A stretch of DNA of 64,000 nucleotides from Acidovorax sp. sif1233 (GCF_019218755.1 NZ_JAHUWZ010000003.1:124001-188000); one strand, 5' to 3'; positions 18,869 through 34,484 are shown, counted from the first letter of the stretch. Notes: generated from the sequence alone by a model not told the origin. Program-made: numbers and translations.

Positions 18869-20620
18869 ATGTCGCGCATCTTCCATCTGGCCCGGCCGGG
18901 CGCCTGGCTGGCGGCCGGCCTGGTGCTGGCCTTCCTGCTGCTGTTCCTGGTGCTGCCCGTCGCCTGGGTGTTCTTCTCGGCCTTCGTCAACGCCGACGGC
19001 AGCCTGACCCTGGGCCATTTCGCGGCCTTCTTCCACCAGCCGCTGATGACCGAGGCTTTCTGGAACAGCCTCTACGTCGCCACCATGGCCACGATCGCGG
19101 CGGCGCTGATCGCCGTGCCGCTGGCCTATTTCACGGTGCGCTTCGAGTTCCGCGGCGCGCTATTGATCCAGACCCTGGGGGTGCTGCCGCTGATCATGCC
19201 GCCCTTCGTCGGCGCGGTGGCGATGCAGCTGATCTTCGGCCGCTCGGGCACGGTGAACCTGCTGCTCGAGCAGCACCTGGGTTTCACGGTTCCGATCATG
19301 GACGGCCTCAACGGGGTGATCTTCGTCGAGGCGCTGCATTACTTCCCCTTCATCCTCATGAACCTGACGCTGGCGCTGCGGAACATCGATGGCGCCATGG
19401 AGGAGGCGGCGTTGAACCTGGGCTGCCGCGGCTGGCGCCTGTTCCGCCGGGTCATCTTCCCGCTGGCGATGCCCGGCTTCGTGGCGGGGGCGTCGCTGGT
19501 GTTCGTCAAGGTGTTCGACGACCTGGGCACGCCGCTGGTGCTGGGCACCACCAACATGCTGGCGCCGCAGGCCTACCTGCGCATCACCCAGGTGGGCATC
19601 GACGACCCGCTGGGCTACGTCATCAGCGTGCTGATGATTGCCTTCTCGATCGCGGCCATGGCGCTGTCGGCCCGCGTGCTCAAGGGCAAGGACTATGCGA
19701 CCACGCAAAAGGGCGGCGGCGCCATCCAGCGCCGCAGGCTTTCCCCGCTGGGCACGGTGCTGGCTTACGCGTGGATCGGCTTCATCCTGCTGCTGACGCT
19801 GTCCCCTCACATCGGCGTGCTGCTGCTGTCGTTCGCCTCCGTGTGGAGCTTCGCCCCGCTGCCCGACGGCTTCACGGCGGCCCACTACGCCACCGTGTTC
19901 CAGGACGCTGGCGGCATGATCTCCAACACCCTGCTGTACTGCGGCATGGCGGCCGGCATCGACGTGCTGCTGGGCACGACCATCGCCTATCTGATCATGC
20001 GCACCCGGTTGCCGGCCCGCCAGTGGCTGGACTGGATCGCCACGGCGGCGCTGGCCGTGCCGGGGCTGGTGCTGGCGATCGGCTACCTGCGTTTCTTCAA
20101 GGGTGTCCTGGTGCCAGGCACCGACGTGCTGCTCACCAGCACCTGGGTGGTGATCATGATTGCCTATGCCGTGCGCCGGCTGCCCTATGCCCTGCGCTCG
20201 TGCGTCGCCGCGCTGCAGCAGGTGCACATTTCGCTGGAGGAGGCCGCCGAAAGCCTCGGCGCGACCAAGATGCGCACCATCCGGCGCGTCGTCGTGCCGC
20301 TGATGGCGGGCGGGATCCTGGCTGGCTTCGTCACCAGTTTCATCACGGCGGCGGTCGAGCTGTCGGCCACCATCCTGCTGACCTCCTCGCAGTCGCAGGC
20401 GCCCATGAGCTATGGCATCTACCTGTACATGCAGAGCATCGCGGGCCGTGGCCCTGGCGCGGCACTGGGCGTTCTGGCGATCGCGGTCGTCGCGATCGGC
20501 ACCTATGCCTCCCACGTGATCGTGGAGCGCACCGGCAGCCGCCTGAAGCAGCGGCCGGTCGATGAAGACCTGCCTCCCCTGCCCATCCTTCCCGCAGAAG
20601 TTGCTCCGGTACGCACCTGA
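18869..20620 (+). CDS. ABC transporter permease, two fused membrane domains
   Basis: A 583-residue inner-membrane protein carrying two BPD_transp_1 domains in one chain, as in FbpB/AfuB. Each half has an ATPase-contact (EAA) loop: EEAALNLGCRGWRL near residue 178 and EEAAESLGATKMRT in the second half. About twelve helices are predicted by eye. Start ATG 18869 has a TAAAGGA ribosome binding site overlapping the end of the upstream gene. It forms the channel for the binding protein encoded just upstream. Confidence 0.94.
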   Translation: MSRIFHLARPGAWLAAGLVLAFLLLFLVLPVAWVFFSAFVNADGSLTLGHFAAFFHQPLMTEAFWNSLYVATMATIAAALIAVPLAYFTVRFEFRGALLIQTLGVLPLIMPPFVGAVAMQLIFGRSGTVNLLLEQHLGFTVPIMDGLNGVIFVEALHYFPFILMNLTLALRNIDGAMEEAALNLGCRGWRLFRRVIFPLAMPGFVAGASLVFVKVFDDLGTPLVLGTTNMLAPQAYLRITQVGIDDPLGYVISVLMIAFSIAAMALSARVLKGKDYATTQKGGGAIQRRRLSPLGTVLAYAWIGFILLLTLSPHIGVLLLSFASVWSFAPLPDGFTAAHYATVFQDAGGMISNTLLYCGMAAGIDVLLGTTIAYLIMRTRLPARQWLDWIATAALAVPGLVLAIGYLRFFKGVLVPGTDVLLTSTWVVIMIAYAVRRLPYALRSCVAALQQVHISLEEAAESLGATKMRTIRRVVVPLMAGGILAGFVTSFITAAVELSATILLTSSQSQAPMSYGIYLYMQSIAGRGPGAALGVLAIAVVAIGTYASHVIVERTGSRLKQRPVDEDLPPLPILPAEVAPVRT

Positions 20621-20654
20621 GCCCTGCCCTCCCCCCCGATTGGAGACAAGCACC

Positions 20655-21740
<1,086 letters not shown>

Positions 21741-21871
21741 ATCGAGCCCCCGGCTCAACCCCCGGGACTTTTCCCTACCGGGCATTAGTCCCGATGCGTA
21801 GAAGCGGCCATCGCAACGACACTCGTGGCAATGGCTTGTGCAACCGCCAGACATCAGGAACAGCAGCGCGC

Positions 21872-22957
21872 ATGAACAGGGTCAGTGTCAGATGTGAGCA
21901 ACTGCAGCTCTCCTACGGCAGCGTCGTGGTGCTGGACGGCGTGACGCTGGAGATCGAGCCGGGCGAGTTCTTCGCCCTGCTGGGGCCCTCCGGCTCCGGC
22001 AAGTCCACCCTGCTGCGCGTCATCGCGGGCTTTCTCCAGCACCAGGCCGGGCGGCTTGTCATCGACGGGCGGGAACTCACCACCGAGCCCGCATGGGAGC
22101 GGCGCGTGGGCGTGGTGTTCCAGAACTACGCCTTGTGGCCCCACTTGAACGTGCGGGAGAACGTCGCCTTCGGGCTGGTGGAGCGAAGGCTTCCCGGCAA
22201 GGTGATCGAGCAGCGCGTGTCGGAGGTGCTCGACCAGGTGGAACTGGGTGCCTTCGCCCACCGCAACCCGAGCCAGCTGTCGGGCGGCCAGCAGCAGCGG
22301 GTCGCGCTGGCGCGCACGCTGGTAACCCAGCCCCAGGTGCTGCTGCTCGACGAGCCCCTGTCCAACCTCGACCGTTCACTGCGCGTGCAGATGCGCCAGG
22401 AACTGCTCAAGCTGCAGCGGCGGCTGGGCATCACCACGATTTTTGTGACACACGACCAGGAAGAAGCAATGACCAGCGCCGACCGGATTGCCGTCCTGAA
22501 CAACGGGCGTGTGCAGCAGATCGGCACCCCGATCGCGCTCTACGACTACCCCGCCACCCCGTTCGTCGCGGGCTTTGTCGGCACCATGAACATGCTGGAG
22601 GGAACCGTCCGCTGCAGCCGCGGAAACGCCGTTTCCCTTGACGTCCCGGGCTGGGGCGAGATCGTGATCAGCTCCGATGCGGTGCCCGAGGATGGCCGCC
22701 GCGTCATCGTGGCCATCCGGCCGCAGACCATCCGGCTCGACGTGGCGGACGCGCGGCTCGACGCGCGCTTCGTGTGGCTGCCAGGCATGGTCGAGACGGT
22801 CGAGTTCCACGGTGCATTTGCGCGCTACCAGGTGCAGGTCGGCCCGCATGCCGTGGTCATCGACCAGCCACACCACGCAGGCCTGTCGAAATTTCCGGCC
22901 GGCGGTGCGGTGTCGGTCGGCATCGATCCCTCCCTGGTCCGCCTGTACAGCAGATGA
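21872..22957 (+). CDS. ABC transporter ATP-binding protein, copy 2
   Basis: A 361-residue paralogue of the preceding ATPase, colinear from end to end and with the same motifs (GPSGSGKST, LSGGQQQRVALART, LLLLDEPLSNLD). The central third is nearly identical to copy 1, while the N-terminus and C-terminal TOBE domain differ more. Only one permease chain is present, so the pair may form a heterodimer, or copy 2 may serve a distant permease. The start is ATG 21872; a longer in-frame extension upstream lacks homology to copy 1. The LysR gene follows after 21 bp. Confidence 0.92.
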   Translation: MNRVSVRCEQLQLSYGSVVVLDGVTLEIEPGEFFALLGPSGSGKSTLLRVIAGFLQHQAGRLVIDGRELTTEPAWERRVGVVFQNYALWPHLNVRENVAFGLVERRLPGKVIEQRVSEVLDQVELGAFAHRNPSQLSGGQQQRVALARTLVTQPQVLLLDEPLSNLDRSLRVQMRQELLKLQRRLGITTIFVTHDQEEAMTSADRIAVLNNGRVQQIGTPIALYDYPATPFVAGFVGTMNMLEGTVRCSRGNAVSLDVPGWGEIVISSDAVPEDGRRVIVAIRPQTIRLDVADARLDARFVWLPGMVETVEFHGAFARYQVQVGPHAVVIDQPHHAGLSKFPAGGAVSVGIDPSLVRLYSR

Positions 22958-22978
22958 GCCGTGCGCAGCGTGTGAGCG

Positions 22979-23860
22979 ATGGAACTCTATCAAGTCCGGG
23001 CCTTTGTCACCGTCGCGCGCATCGGCAACGTCACCAAGGCGGCCGAAGCACTGCACGTCACCCAGCCGGCGGTCACCGGACAACTCAAGAGCCTGGAGCA
23101 GAGCCTGGGCGTGACCCTGTTCGACCGCAGCGCCGGCCGGCTCACGCTCACGCGCACCGGTGAACTGCTGCTGCCCAAGGCAGAGGCGTTGCTGGCCGCG
23201 GGCAGCGAACTGAGTTCGGTGGCCCGGCAGCTGCGCGGCGAGCTGACGGGACGCATTGACTTCGGCCTGCCCAGCGAGCCTGCCGACTTCCTGCGGCTGG
23301 GCGAGATGGCCGCCAGCGTGCACCAGGCGCTGCCCCTGGTGGAGCTGCGCACGCGCAGCTACTCATCGCTGCAATTGCTGGACCTCATCCGCGCCGGCAC
23401 ACTTTCCGCGGGCTACTTCATCGACGCCAATCCGCCGCGCGACCTGCAATGGGTCGCCTTGCGTTCGGTGACCTACCGGGTGGCGGTGCCTGTGCGGATG
23501 AGCGAGTCCGTGCAGCGGGGCGGGTGGCGCACGCTGGCCGAACTGCCCTGGGTCGACGGCCTGGCCGACTCCCACATCCACCAGTTGATGCGGGCACTGT
23601 TCGAGCGCCAGGGCCTGGCGCCGCGCATTGTCATGCAGGCAGAGGAAACCAGCGGGCTGGACGCCTATGTGCGCGCTGGCAGCGGGTGCGCGCTGCTGCG
23701 CGAAGAGGTCGCAGTCCGGGGCAGCGAGCGCCAGGACTGGATGATCTGGGGGCCTGCGCAGCTTGATGCAAAACTCTATCTCGTCACCTCGGCGGAAGGG
23801 GCCAGCGATCCGCTCACGGTGGCGCTGACGTCGATGATCCGCGGGGTCTGGAATCAATAG
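22979..23860 (+). CDS. LysR-family transcriptional regulator of the accessory block
   Basis: A 293-residue LysR protein with an N-terminal helix-turn-helix (IGNVTKAAEALHVTQPAVTG) and an effector domain from about residue 90. It is the last gene of the ABC transporter arm and lies 21 bp after the second ATPase, so it is probably expressed with it. It is the only regulator in the block and the natural candidate to act at the divergent region 17164-17532. The ligand is unknown; a phosphorylated C3 acid would fit the block. Confidence 0.92.
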   Translation: MELYQVRAFVTVARIGNVTKAAEALHVTQPAVTGQLKSLEQSLGVTLFDRSAGRLTLTRTGELLLPKAEALLAAGSELSSVARQLRGELTGRIDFGLPSEPADFLRLGEMAASVHQALPLVELRTRSYSSLQLLDLIRAGTLSAGYFIDANPPRDLQWVALRSVTYRVAVPVRMSESVQRGGWRTLAELPWVDGLADSHIHQLMRALFERQGLAPRIVMQAEETSGLDAYVRAGSGCALLREEVAVRGSERQDWMIWGPAQLDAKLYLVTSAEGASDPLTVALTSMIRGVWNQ

Positions 23861-23980
23861 GCAATAGGCGGGCGGGAACGCCGCGCTGCGGGTGCCCGCA
23901 ATGCTGGACGGCCAGATCGAGTGGCCCGGCCGCGCGGCATGCCCCGCGGCGGCCCAATCACCGCACACAGGCAGCAGGGG

Positions 23981-25759
23981 TCAGAAAGACTCCCACTCCT
24001 CTTCAGACCCTTGGGCCACCGCCGGCTTGCGGCTGGAAGGCCCGGACACGGCAGGCGCCGCCTGCGCCTTGGCCGCCGCCGGCCGGTGGGCCGCTTTGGC
24101 CGCCGGGGCTGCGGAGGGAGGCCGCGGTGCCGTGGCGGAAGCCGCGGGCAGGGGCGCCCGCTGGGCGGCCGCGGCACGGGCGGCGCCAATGGCCGCCTGC
24201 GCCGGTCCATGGCTGGCGGCATTCACCTTGAACATCGACACCACCTGCGCCAGCTGGTCCGCCTGCTCCCGCAGGCTCTGCGCGGCGGCGGCGCTCTCCT
24301 CCACCAGCGCCGCGTTCTGCTGGGTCATCTGGTCCAGGTTGCCAATCGCCTGGTTGACCTGCGAGACCCCGGCGCTCTGCTCCGAGGAGGCGGCGGTGAT
24401 CTCGCCAATCATGTCCGTCACCCGCTGCACCGACTGCACGATGTCGGTCATGGTGGTGCCGGCATCGGTCACCAGCCGCGAGCCCGCCTCCACTTTTTCC
24501 ACCGATGCGCTGATGAGCTGCTTGATTTCCTTGGCGGCCTCGGCACTGCGCTGCGCCAGGCTGCGCACCTCGCTGGCCACCACGGCGAAGCCACGCCCCT
24601 GCTCGCCCGCGCGCGCCGCCTCCACCGCCGCGTTCAGCGCCAGGATGTTGGTCTGGAACGCGATGCCGTCGATCACGCCGATGATGTCGGCGATCTTCTT
24701 GCTGCTGTGGTTGATGTCCTGCATGGTGACCACCACCTGGGTCACGACCTCGCCGCCACGGCGCGCCACGCCCGTGGCGCCCGCCGCGAGGCTGCTGGCC
24801 TGCTGCGCGCTGCCCGCGCTTTGCTGGATGGTGCTCGTGAACTGCTCCATGGCCGCGGCTGTTTGCTGCAGGTTGCTGGAGGTCTGCTCCGTGCGGGACG
24901 ACAGGTCATGGTTGCCGGTGGCGATCTCGGCGCTGGCGATGGCGATGCTGTCGGTGCTCTGGCGCACCTGGTGCACCATCCGGCCCAGGGCGCTGCTCAT
25001 GGTGTAAAGCGAGCGCAGCAGGTCACCGAACTCATCGCCCCGGGTCACGGATTCCTGCATGCTCAGATCGCCACCCGCGATGCGCTCGGCCAGCCCGCTG
25101 GCCTGCTCCAGCGGCCGCTGGATGCTGCCGATCAGATAGTAGGCGCCCACCACGATGGCCAGCAGCAGCAGGCCCACGGCCACGGCGGCGATCTTCACGG
25201 TGAGCATGCGCGACGCGGCCATCTCCCGCTGCCGGACCTCGGCGGTCTGTTGCTGCTGCTGCACGAAGTCCCGCAGTGTCTGCAGGTAGGCGGCCACGGC
25301 CGGGTTGTACGACTGCTTGACCAGCACCACCGCCTGGTCCTGCTGGCCATCGCCCTTGAGCTTGCGGGCCTGGCCGCGCAGGTCCGTCATCGTCTTGCGG
25401 GCGGCGGCGATCTTGGCCATCTGCGCCTTGTCGGCTTCGGACAGCGCCATGGATTCGAGCGATTTCTGCACCTCGCTGATCTGCACGGAAGTCGCCGCGA
25501 TCAGGTCCTTGAACTCGGCCTCGACGGCGTTGTCGCTGCTCACGATCAGCGCCTGAGTGCGCGCCGCATTGGTCTCGGTGAGGCCGGACCAGCGCAGCGC
25601 CGCCTGCACACGCGCCTCCATGTCCTTGGTCATCATGTCCGCCTCGGCCTGCACCTTGGCCGAGCGATAGCCGGAAAACCCCACCACCGCCGCCAGCAGC
25701 ACCACGATCAGCAAGACCGCCATCCAGAGTTTATGGGCCATCCGGAATCGCTTGGGCAT
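23981..25759 (-). CDS. methyl-accepting chemotaxis protein
   Basis: A 592-residue chemoreceptor. It has a membrane helix at about 8-30, a helical periplasmic sensor (about 31-190), a second membrane helix (about 190-212), a HAMP domain and a signalling domain with the hairpin tip around [26 protein letters not shown]. An Ala/Pro-rich linker leads to a C-terminal EWESF, a CheR-tethering pentapeptide like the NWETF of Tsr and Tar. The sensor resembles the four-helix-bundle type for small ligands. The start ATG has an AGGAGAAC ribosome binding site. It is a single gene next to, but transcribed towards, the accessory block. Confidence 0.94.
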   Translation of the reverse strand: MPKRFRMAHKLWMAVLLIVVLLAAVVGFSGYRSAKVQAEADMMTKDMEARVQAALRWSGLTETNAARTQALIVSSDNAVEAEFKDLIAATSVQISEVQKSLESMALSEADKAQMAKIAAARKTMTDLRGQARKLKGDGQQDQAVVLVKQSYNPAVAAYLQTLRDFVQQQQQTAEVRQREMAASRMLTVKIAAVAVGLLLLAIVVGAYYLIGSIQRPLEQASGLAERIAGGDLSMQESVTRGDEFGDLLRSLYTMSSALGRMVHQVRQSTDSIAIASAEIATGNHDLSSRTEQTSSNLQQTAAAMEQFTSTIQQSAGSAQQASSLAAGATGVARRGGEVVTQVVVTMQDINHSSKKIADIIGVIDGIAFQTNILALNAAVEAARAGEQGRGFAVVASEVRSLAQRSAEAAKEIKQLISASVEKVEAGSRLVTDAGTTMTDIVQSVQRVTDMIGEITAASSEQSAGVSQVNQAIGNLDQMTQQNAALVEESAAAAQSLREQADQLAQVVSMFKVNAASHGPAQAAIGAARAAAAQRAPLPAASATAPRPPSAAPAAKAAHRPAAAKAQAAPAVSGPSSRKPAVAQGSEEEWESF

Positions 25760-26176
25760 GGTGTTCTCCTGCAGCCTTGTGTTGGCGCGCAGATATTTGC
25801 ACGCTGTTACACCATTGCACAAACCCGGACCTGATGCATGAGGGTCATCCCCAGGGCCCGCGCTGCACGGCAAGGCCCCGCATTGCAGCCCCGAACCACG
25901 CTGCGCAAGGGCTCGGGGCAACAGGGGCGCCCGGGTGCCACCTGGCCCAGCCACCCGGCCCTTCCAGGGCGGCGAATCGGGCAGTCTGCGAGATAGCTGG
26001 CAATGGGCGAGGCCCACGCACTGGGCTGCACGCACGGGCCGCTTTGCCGCCAAGCCGGCGGCAGGATCAACACCGGTCTTTCACGGACCGGCATGGCAAC
26101 CCTACCGTGGTCGGGTTCACGCGCGGCGGCGCAGCCGTCAAACTGGCCCGAATCCATCTCCCAAGGCCACCATCAC
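25760..26176. other. 417-bp gap between chemoreceptor and lipoprotein genes
   Basis: No gene is supported. Two hairpins are visible: GCCGCC/GGCGGC at 26046-26062 and CCGGTC/GACCGG at 26073-26091. Both divergent promoters should lie here; no clear sigma-28 chemotaxis promoter was found upstream of the chemoreceptor. Confidence 0.5.
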
Positions 26177-26560
26177 ATGACAACCTCCCGCACGTTCCGC
26201 CGCGCGCACCTCGGCGCCCCCTTCCTGATCGCACTGGGCCTGTCCGGATGCGCCGCCACCATCAGCCAGGAGGGACTGGAACAGCGCACCTCGGCGGCCA
26301 TTGGCCGCCAGGTGGGCGCCTTCACCATCACCCACAAGAGCGAAGAAACCGGCGGACGCATCAACTACACCGCCAAGACCACCGACGGCGCCACCTACCA
26401 GTGCTACATGTACTCCGCCACGGGGTTCCAGAAAGCCATGTCGTTCGGACAGACGCCGAATTCGGATGCCATCTGCACGCCGATGGCGGGCAAGGCGGCG
26501 GCACCTGCAGCCGCCCCGGCCTCCTGCAACGCGCTCAGCAAAGCCGCGGGCAAATGCTGA
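26177..26560 (+). CDS. small lipoprotein of unknown function
   Basis: A 127-residue exported lipoprotein. The signal ends in the lipobox LSGC, with Cys at about residue 25. The mature part is about 100 residues and contains three further cysteines (YQCYMY, AICTP, SCNALSKAAGKC*), so one or more disulfides are possible, and an Ala/Pro-rich stretch near the end. No known domain is recognised. Start ATG 26177 begins the signal peptide; the longer upstream frame is not coding. Confidence 0.75.
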   Translation: MTTSRTFRRAHLGAPFLIALGLSGCAATISQEGLEQRTSAAIGRQVGAFTITHKSEETGGRINYTAKTTDGATYQCYMYSATGFQKAMSFGQTPNSDAICTPMAGKAAAPAAAPASCNALSKAAGKC

Positions 26561-26589
26561 AGCGCTGATCCAGGCACGGCAGCAGGCCG

Positions 26590-27693
26590 TCAGGCCCCGG
26601 CGCCCAGGAAGGTTTCGAAGCGCGCCAGCTCTTCGTCCAGCGCGCGCCGAAAAACCGCGCCGCGGGGCGGGCGACCCGCCACAAAACCCAGCGCGTGCCG
26701 CAGTTGCCCGCGCTCCATGCGCAGGTTGGCCCAGCCCACCATCTGTTCGCCCCACAGCACGGGCAACGCATAGTGGCCCATGGTGCGCCTGGAGGCGGGC
26801 ACATACGCCTCGAACCGGTACGCCCAGCCCCACAGCATCTCGAAGCGGCGGCGGTCCCAGACCACGGGATCAAACGGTGCCAGCAGCCGCACGCCCGCGT
26901 CCGGCTGGTGGCGGCGCGATGCCGGGTTCTCCTGCGCGGGCCAGAACCAGGCCGTGCCGTCGACCACCGCATGGCCGTAGCGCGACTGCGCGGCCTTGGC
27001 CACCGCGCGCGCTTCGGCCGCCAGTTGTGGGGCGCCGTACCGCAGCAAAGTGACGAGGTAGCCCAGGCTGGGCGCGGGCAGCGGCGCATACAGCGCCACG
27101 ATGCGGTCAACCAGGGCTTCGGCACGCGCCATGCGGGCGGCGGGGCTGGCATTCTGCCCGGGGTGCTCCACCGGCGCATACACCCGGGTGCCCGATTCGC
27201 GGCGGCACACCCGCAGCCAGCCGTGGTGGTGCATGGCATCCAGCAGGCGGGTGCTCGCGTTGAGCTCTCCGCCCCAATAGCCCGCCACGCGGCCATGGTG
27301 CGCAAACGCCTCGCTGACCTCGCGCGGGTGCACCACGCCCCGCTCCTGCACGAAGGCCAGCACCTCGCGCGCACGCCCGGTGGTGGCCGCATCCCAGGGC
27401 CGGCGCGGCGTGCGCGGGTGCAGCAGCGCCAGCATGTCGCGCGACACGAAGCCGTAGTTGACGAAGGCGTCTTCCTCGATGCCCAGCCGTTCGTAGCGGC
27501 GCTCCAGGTCACCCGCGCGGTAGCCGCGCACCCGCATGCGCAGGATCAGGTCCTGCGCCCGCGCGGGCGCCCGCATCGGGTCGGCCTGCACAAAACCAAG
27601 CTTGCGGATCGCGCCGGGCAGCGTCAGTGGCTTGAACAGGCTGCGTGCAATCGCGTAGCGGCGCAGATCATCCAGCGTGGGTGAGCGCGCCAT
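26590..27693 (-). CDS. YcaQ/AlkZ-like winged-helix DNA glycosylase
   Basis: A 367-residue HTH_42 (DUF1006) protein. The family excises crosslinked or alkylated bases. The catalytic segment reads VQADP near residue 30: the QxD form is typical of YcaQ/AlkZ-like enzymes, whereas AlkZ proper has QxQ. YcaQ unhooks interstrand crosslinks (established for Escherichia coli). Tandem winged helices occupy most of the protein. Start ATG 27693 was chosen because LDDLRRYAIARSL aligns with usual N-termini; a GTG at 27774 would add 27 residues encoded by the element upstream and has a GGGAGG about 10 bp before it, so it cannot be excluded. Confidence 0.88.
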   Translation of the reverse strand: MARSPTLDDLRRYAIARSLFKPLTLPGAIRKLGFVQADPMRAPARAQDLILRMRVRGYRAGDLERRYERLGIEEDAFVNYGFVSRDMLALLHPRTPRRPWDAATTGRAREVLAFVQERGVVHPREVSEAFAHHGRVAGYWGGELNASTRLLDAMHHHGWLRVCRRESGTRVYAPVEHPGQNASPAARMARAEALVDRIVALYAPLPAPSLGYLVTLLRYGAPQLAAEARAVAKAAQSRYGHAVVDGTAWFWPAQENPASRRHQPDAGVRLLAPFDPVVWDRRRFEMLWGWAYRFEAYVPASRRTMGHYALPVLWGEQMVGWANLRMERGQLRHALGFVAGRPPRGAVFRRALDEELARFETFLGAGA

Positions 27694-27700
27694 CGCTTGG

Positions 27701-27809
27701 AGCGTGTTCAACGTCTTTTTGGAGTCGCACAAGTACCTTGACCCAAGGGTTGGAGTGAAATCGGGCGATTGCACTCCAATGCAACCTCCCAGAAGGCATT
27801 GAACACGCT
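27701..27809. mobile_element. 109-bp MITE-like element with inverted ends and internal palindrome
   Basis: AGCGTGTTCAA (27701-27711) is the exact reverse complement of TTGAACACGCT (27799-27809); the similarity extends imperfectly to about 24 bp. Inside, TTGGAGTG-A-AATCG and CGATT-G-CACTCCAA form a near-perfect 30-bp palindrome (27750-27779). The element fills nearly the whole gap between the parC stop and the ycaQ start. It could be a non-autonomous mobile element, a structured RNA or a processing/termination hairpin. No transposase is present. Confidence 0.5.
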
Positions 27810-27810
27810 G

Positions 27811-30164
<2,354 letters not shown>

Positions 30165-30168
<4 letters not shown>

Positions 30169-31013
30169 TCGTTGGGTACAGTTTCTGGGTTCACGTTCTG
30201 GGGGGCGCTTTGCGTCTGCGCCACGCGGGTGGGCGGCAGGTTGCCCCGGTTCTGCGCGCCCCCCGAAAGCTCCATGCGCACGCGGCCGGGCACGGCGCGC
30301 TGCGCCAGCACCGGCGCTGGCGGCTTGAGCTGGGCGTACAGGCCCAGCACGGTGCGCACATAGTTCTGCGTTTCCTTGAAGGCCGGAATCTGGTTGCCCG
30401 CCTTTTGCACCGCGCCTTCACCGGCGTTGTAGGCGGCCACGGCCAGGTCCATGCGGCCGGGGAACAGGTCCAGCAGGTGGCGCAGATAGCGCGTGCCGGT
30501 GGGCACGTTCACGGCCGGGTCGGCCAGCTTCTGCTCCACCGAGCGCCTGGCATCCGCGCTCACGCCAAAACGGCTGGCCGTGGCGGGCATCACCTGCATG
30601 AGCCCGACGGCGCCCCTGGGCGACACGGCCGTGGCGTCGAAGCCGGATTCCGTGGCGATCACGGCCTGCAGCAATTCGTAGTCCACGCCGTGCTTGCTGG
30701 CGGCGGCGCGCAGGTGGTGCTTGACGCGCTTGTAGTCGGGCGCGATGTCAAAAAAGGCCAGCAAGCGCGCGCCGGCCGCAGGCAGCGCGTAGGGCATGGG
30801 CGGTGCGTTGGCCGGGGCGTCGCGGGTCGAGTCGAAATCATTGCCACGAAAAAACAGCTGGTAGCGCGTGTCCACCTGCTCGGCGGCGAAATGCGTCACG
30901 CCCCGCTCGTCCACGTGCGCCCACAGGTCCGCCTGGGCCGATTGCTGCACAAAACATAGCAGCAAGCCCAATAAATACAAGCGTAAGAGCCTGTTTTTGT
31001 GTGGATTCCTCAT
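30165..31013 (-). CDS. periplasmic lytic transglycosylase (SLT family)
   Basis: A 282-residue enzyme that cleaves peptidoglycan glycan chains to anhydro-muropeptides. A signal peptide occupies about residues 1-28 (cleavage near QSAQA). The SLT domain holds the catalytic glutamate in IATESGFD, then [10 protein letters not shown] and [10 protein letters not shown] Pro-rich, Gln/Asn-rich tail follows. ATG 31013 was preferred over a GTG one codon upstream. It sits between parE (27 bp upstream) and parC (4-bp overlap), an unusual position for a cell-wall enzyme. Part of the signal peptide is coded by a repeat copy. Confidence 0.92.
30941..31000 (-). repeat. dispersed AT-rich repeat copy inside transglycosylase signal peptide
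   Basis: Read on the minus strand, TTACGCTTGTATTTATTGGG and CTGCTATGTTTTGTGCAGCA align with the copy at 34704-34768 (CGCTTG core, GCTAT box, AGCAAT end). It codes for roughly residues 5-25 of the signal peptide. The match is degenerate. Confidence 0.4.
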
Positions 31014-31040
31014 CACAGATACCGTAGGTGGCGGGTCCGG

Positions 31041-33026
<1,986 letters not shown>

Positions 33027-33266
33027 AGCGGCGGATTGTAGTGCGGCAGCAGCGCAATAGCTGGATGAAAAAACAGTCATGACAACACTGGCAGCGTGCT
33101 CCGGGGCCCCCAGGCCCGGGGGCGGCGGCGGCAGACAGGGTGGCTGGGGGCGGGTTGCAACACAAAGGACGGTGCCGCGCAGCAGGCCTGGCGGCAACCC
33201 CGCTGCCAACTGTATTGGTCCCCGGTGTATCAGCGCGTTTCGCCCAATCTCGCTACATTCCTGCGC

Positions 33267-34484
33267 ATGCATATGAATCCTCCCAAACTGTCCATGTTCC
33301 AGGTGCTCGCGTGCGGCGCGGCCATCGTGACCCTGTCCATGGGCATCCGCCATGGGTTCGGGCTCTGGCTCCTGCCCATCACGCAGGAGATGGGCTGGAC
33401 CCGCCAGTCGTTCGCGCTGGCCATCGCCATCCAGAACCTGTCCTGGGGCCTGATCGGCATCTTTGCGGGCATGGCGGCAGACCGGTTCGGGGCGTTCCGC
33501 GTGCTCATCGGCGGCGCGGTGCTCTATGGCCTGGGTTTGGCGGGCATGGCGCTGTCGCCCACGACCACCCTGTTTGCGTTGACGGCCGGCGTACTGATCG
33601 GCGCCGCGCAGGCGGGCACCACCTACGCCGTGATCTACGGTGTGCTGGGCCGCCAGATCGCGCCGGAGCGCAGATCCTGGGCCATGGGCGTGGCGGCGGC
33701 CGCAGGTTCGTTCGGCCAGTTCCTCATGGTGCCCGTGGAGGGCTGGCTGATCGCCGGACTGGGTTGGCAGCAGGCGCTGCTGGCCTTGTCGATGGCCGTG
33801 CTGCTCATCGTGCCGCTGGCCTTTGGCCTGCGGGAGCCGGGCTTCAAGGGCGCCGCGCCGCCCAAGCGCGAGCAGACCATCGTGCAGGCGCTGGGCGAGG
33901 CGTTCCGCTACCCGAGCTTCAACCTGCTGATGGCCGGTTATTTCGTGTGCGGCTTCCAGGTGGTGTTCATCGGGGTGCACATGCCCAGCTACCTGAAGGA
34001 CCACGGCCTGTCGCCCCAGGTGGCCAGCTACGCGCTGGCGCTGATCGGCCTGTTCAACGTGCTGGGCACCTACGTGGCCGGCACCCTCGGCCAGCGCATG
34101 CCCAAGCGGTTCATCCTGGCCTTCATCTACTTTGCCCGCGCGGCGGTGATCACCGTGTTCCTGCTCGTGCCGCTGTCGCCGCTGTCGGTGTATGTGTTCT
34201 CGGCCGTGATGGGCACGCTGTGGCTGTCCACCATCCCGCCCACCAACGCCACCATCGCGCAGATCTTTGGCGTGCAGCACCTGTCGATGCTGGGCGGCTT
34301 CGTGTTCTTCAGCCACCAGATCGGCAGCTTCCTGGGCGTGTGGCTGGGCGGCTATCTGTATGACGCCACGGGCAGCTACGATATCGTCTGGTACATCGCC
34401 ATCGCGCTGGGGGTGTTTGCCGGGCTGGTGAACCTGCCGGTCCGGGAAAGCCCCATCCCGCGCGGCGCCGCCCAGCCCGCCTGA
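33267..34484 (+). CDS. MFS transporter (monocarboxylate/oxalate-formate type)
   Basis: A 405-residue secondary transporter with about twelve membrane helices. The loop between helices 2 and 3 contains GMAADRFGAFRVL, the MFS motif A. N-terminal segment GIRHGFGLWLLPITQEMGWT matches the oxalate/formate-antiporter-like group often listed as carboxylate carriers. Two in-frame ATGs lie at 33267 and 33273; the first was taken. No substrate-specific neighbours are visible. A small membrane protein follows 27 bp downstream. Confidence 0.9.
   Translation: MHMNPPKLSMFQVLACGAAIVTLSMGIRHGFGLWLLPITQEMGWTRQSFALAIAIQNLSWGLIGIFAGMAADRFGAFRVLIGGAVLYGLGLAGMALSPTTTLFALTAGVLIGAAQAGTTYAVIYGVLGRQIAPERRSWAMGVAAAAGSFGQFLMVPVEGWLIAGLGWQQALLALSMAVLLIVPLAFGLREPGFKGAAPPKREQTIVQALGEAFRYPSFNLLMAGYFVCGFQVVFIGVHMPSYLKDHGLSPQVASYALALIGLFNVLGTYVAGTLGQRMPKRFILAFIYFARAAVITVFLLVPLSPLSVYVFSAVMGTLWLSTIPPTNATIAQIFGVQHLSMLGGFVFFSHQIGSFLGVWLGGYLYDATGSYDIVWYIAIALGVFAGLVNLPVRESPIPRGAAQPA

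Noticed and set aside
26046..26091. Small hairpins in the gap upstream of the lipoprotein gene as regulatory RNA
   Set aside because: Six-bp GC-rich stems are expected by chance at this base composition and no other evidence supports an RNA.
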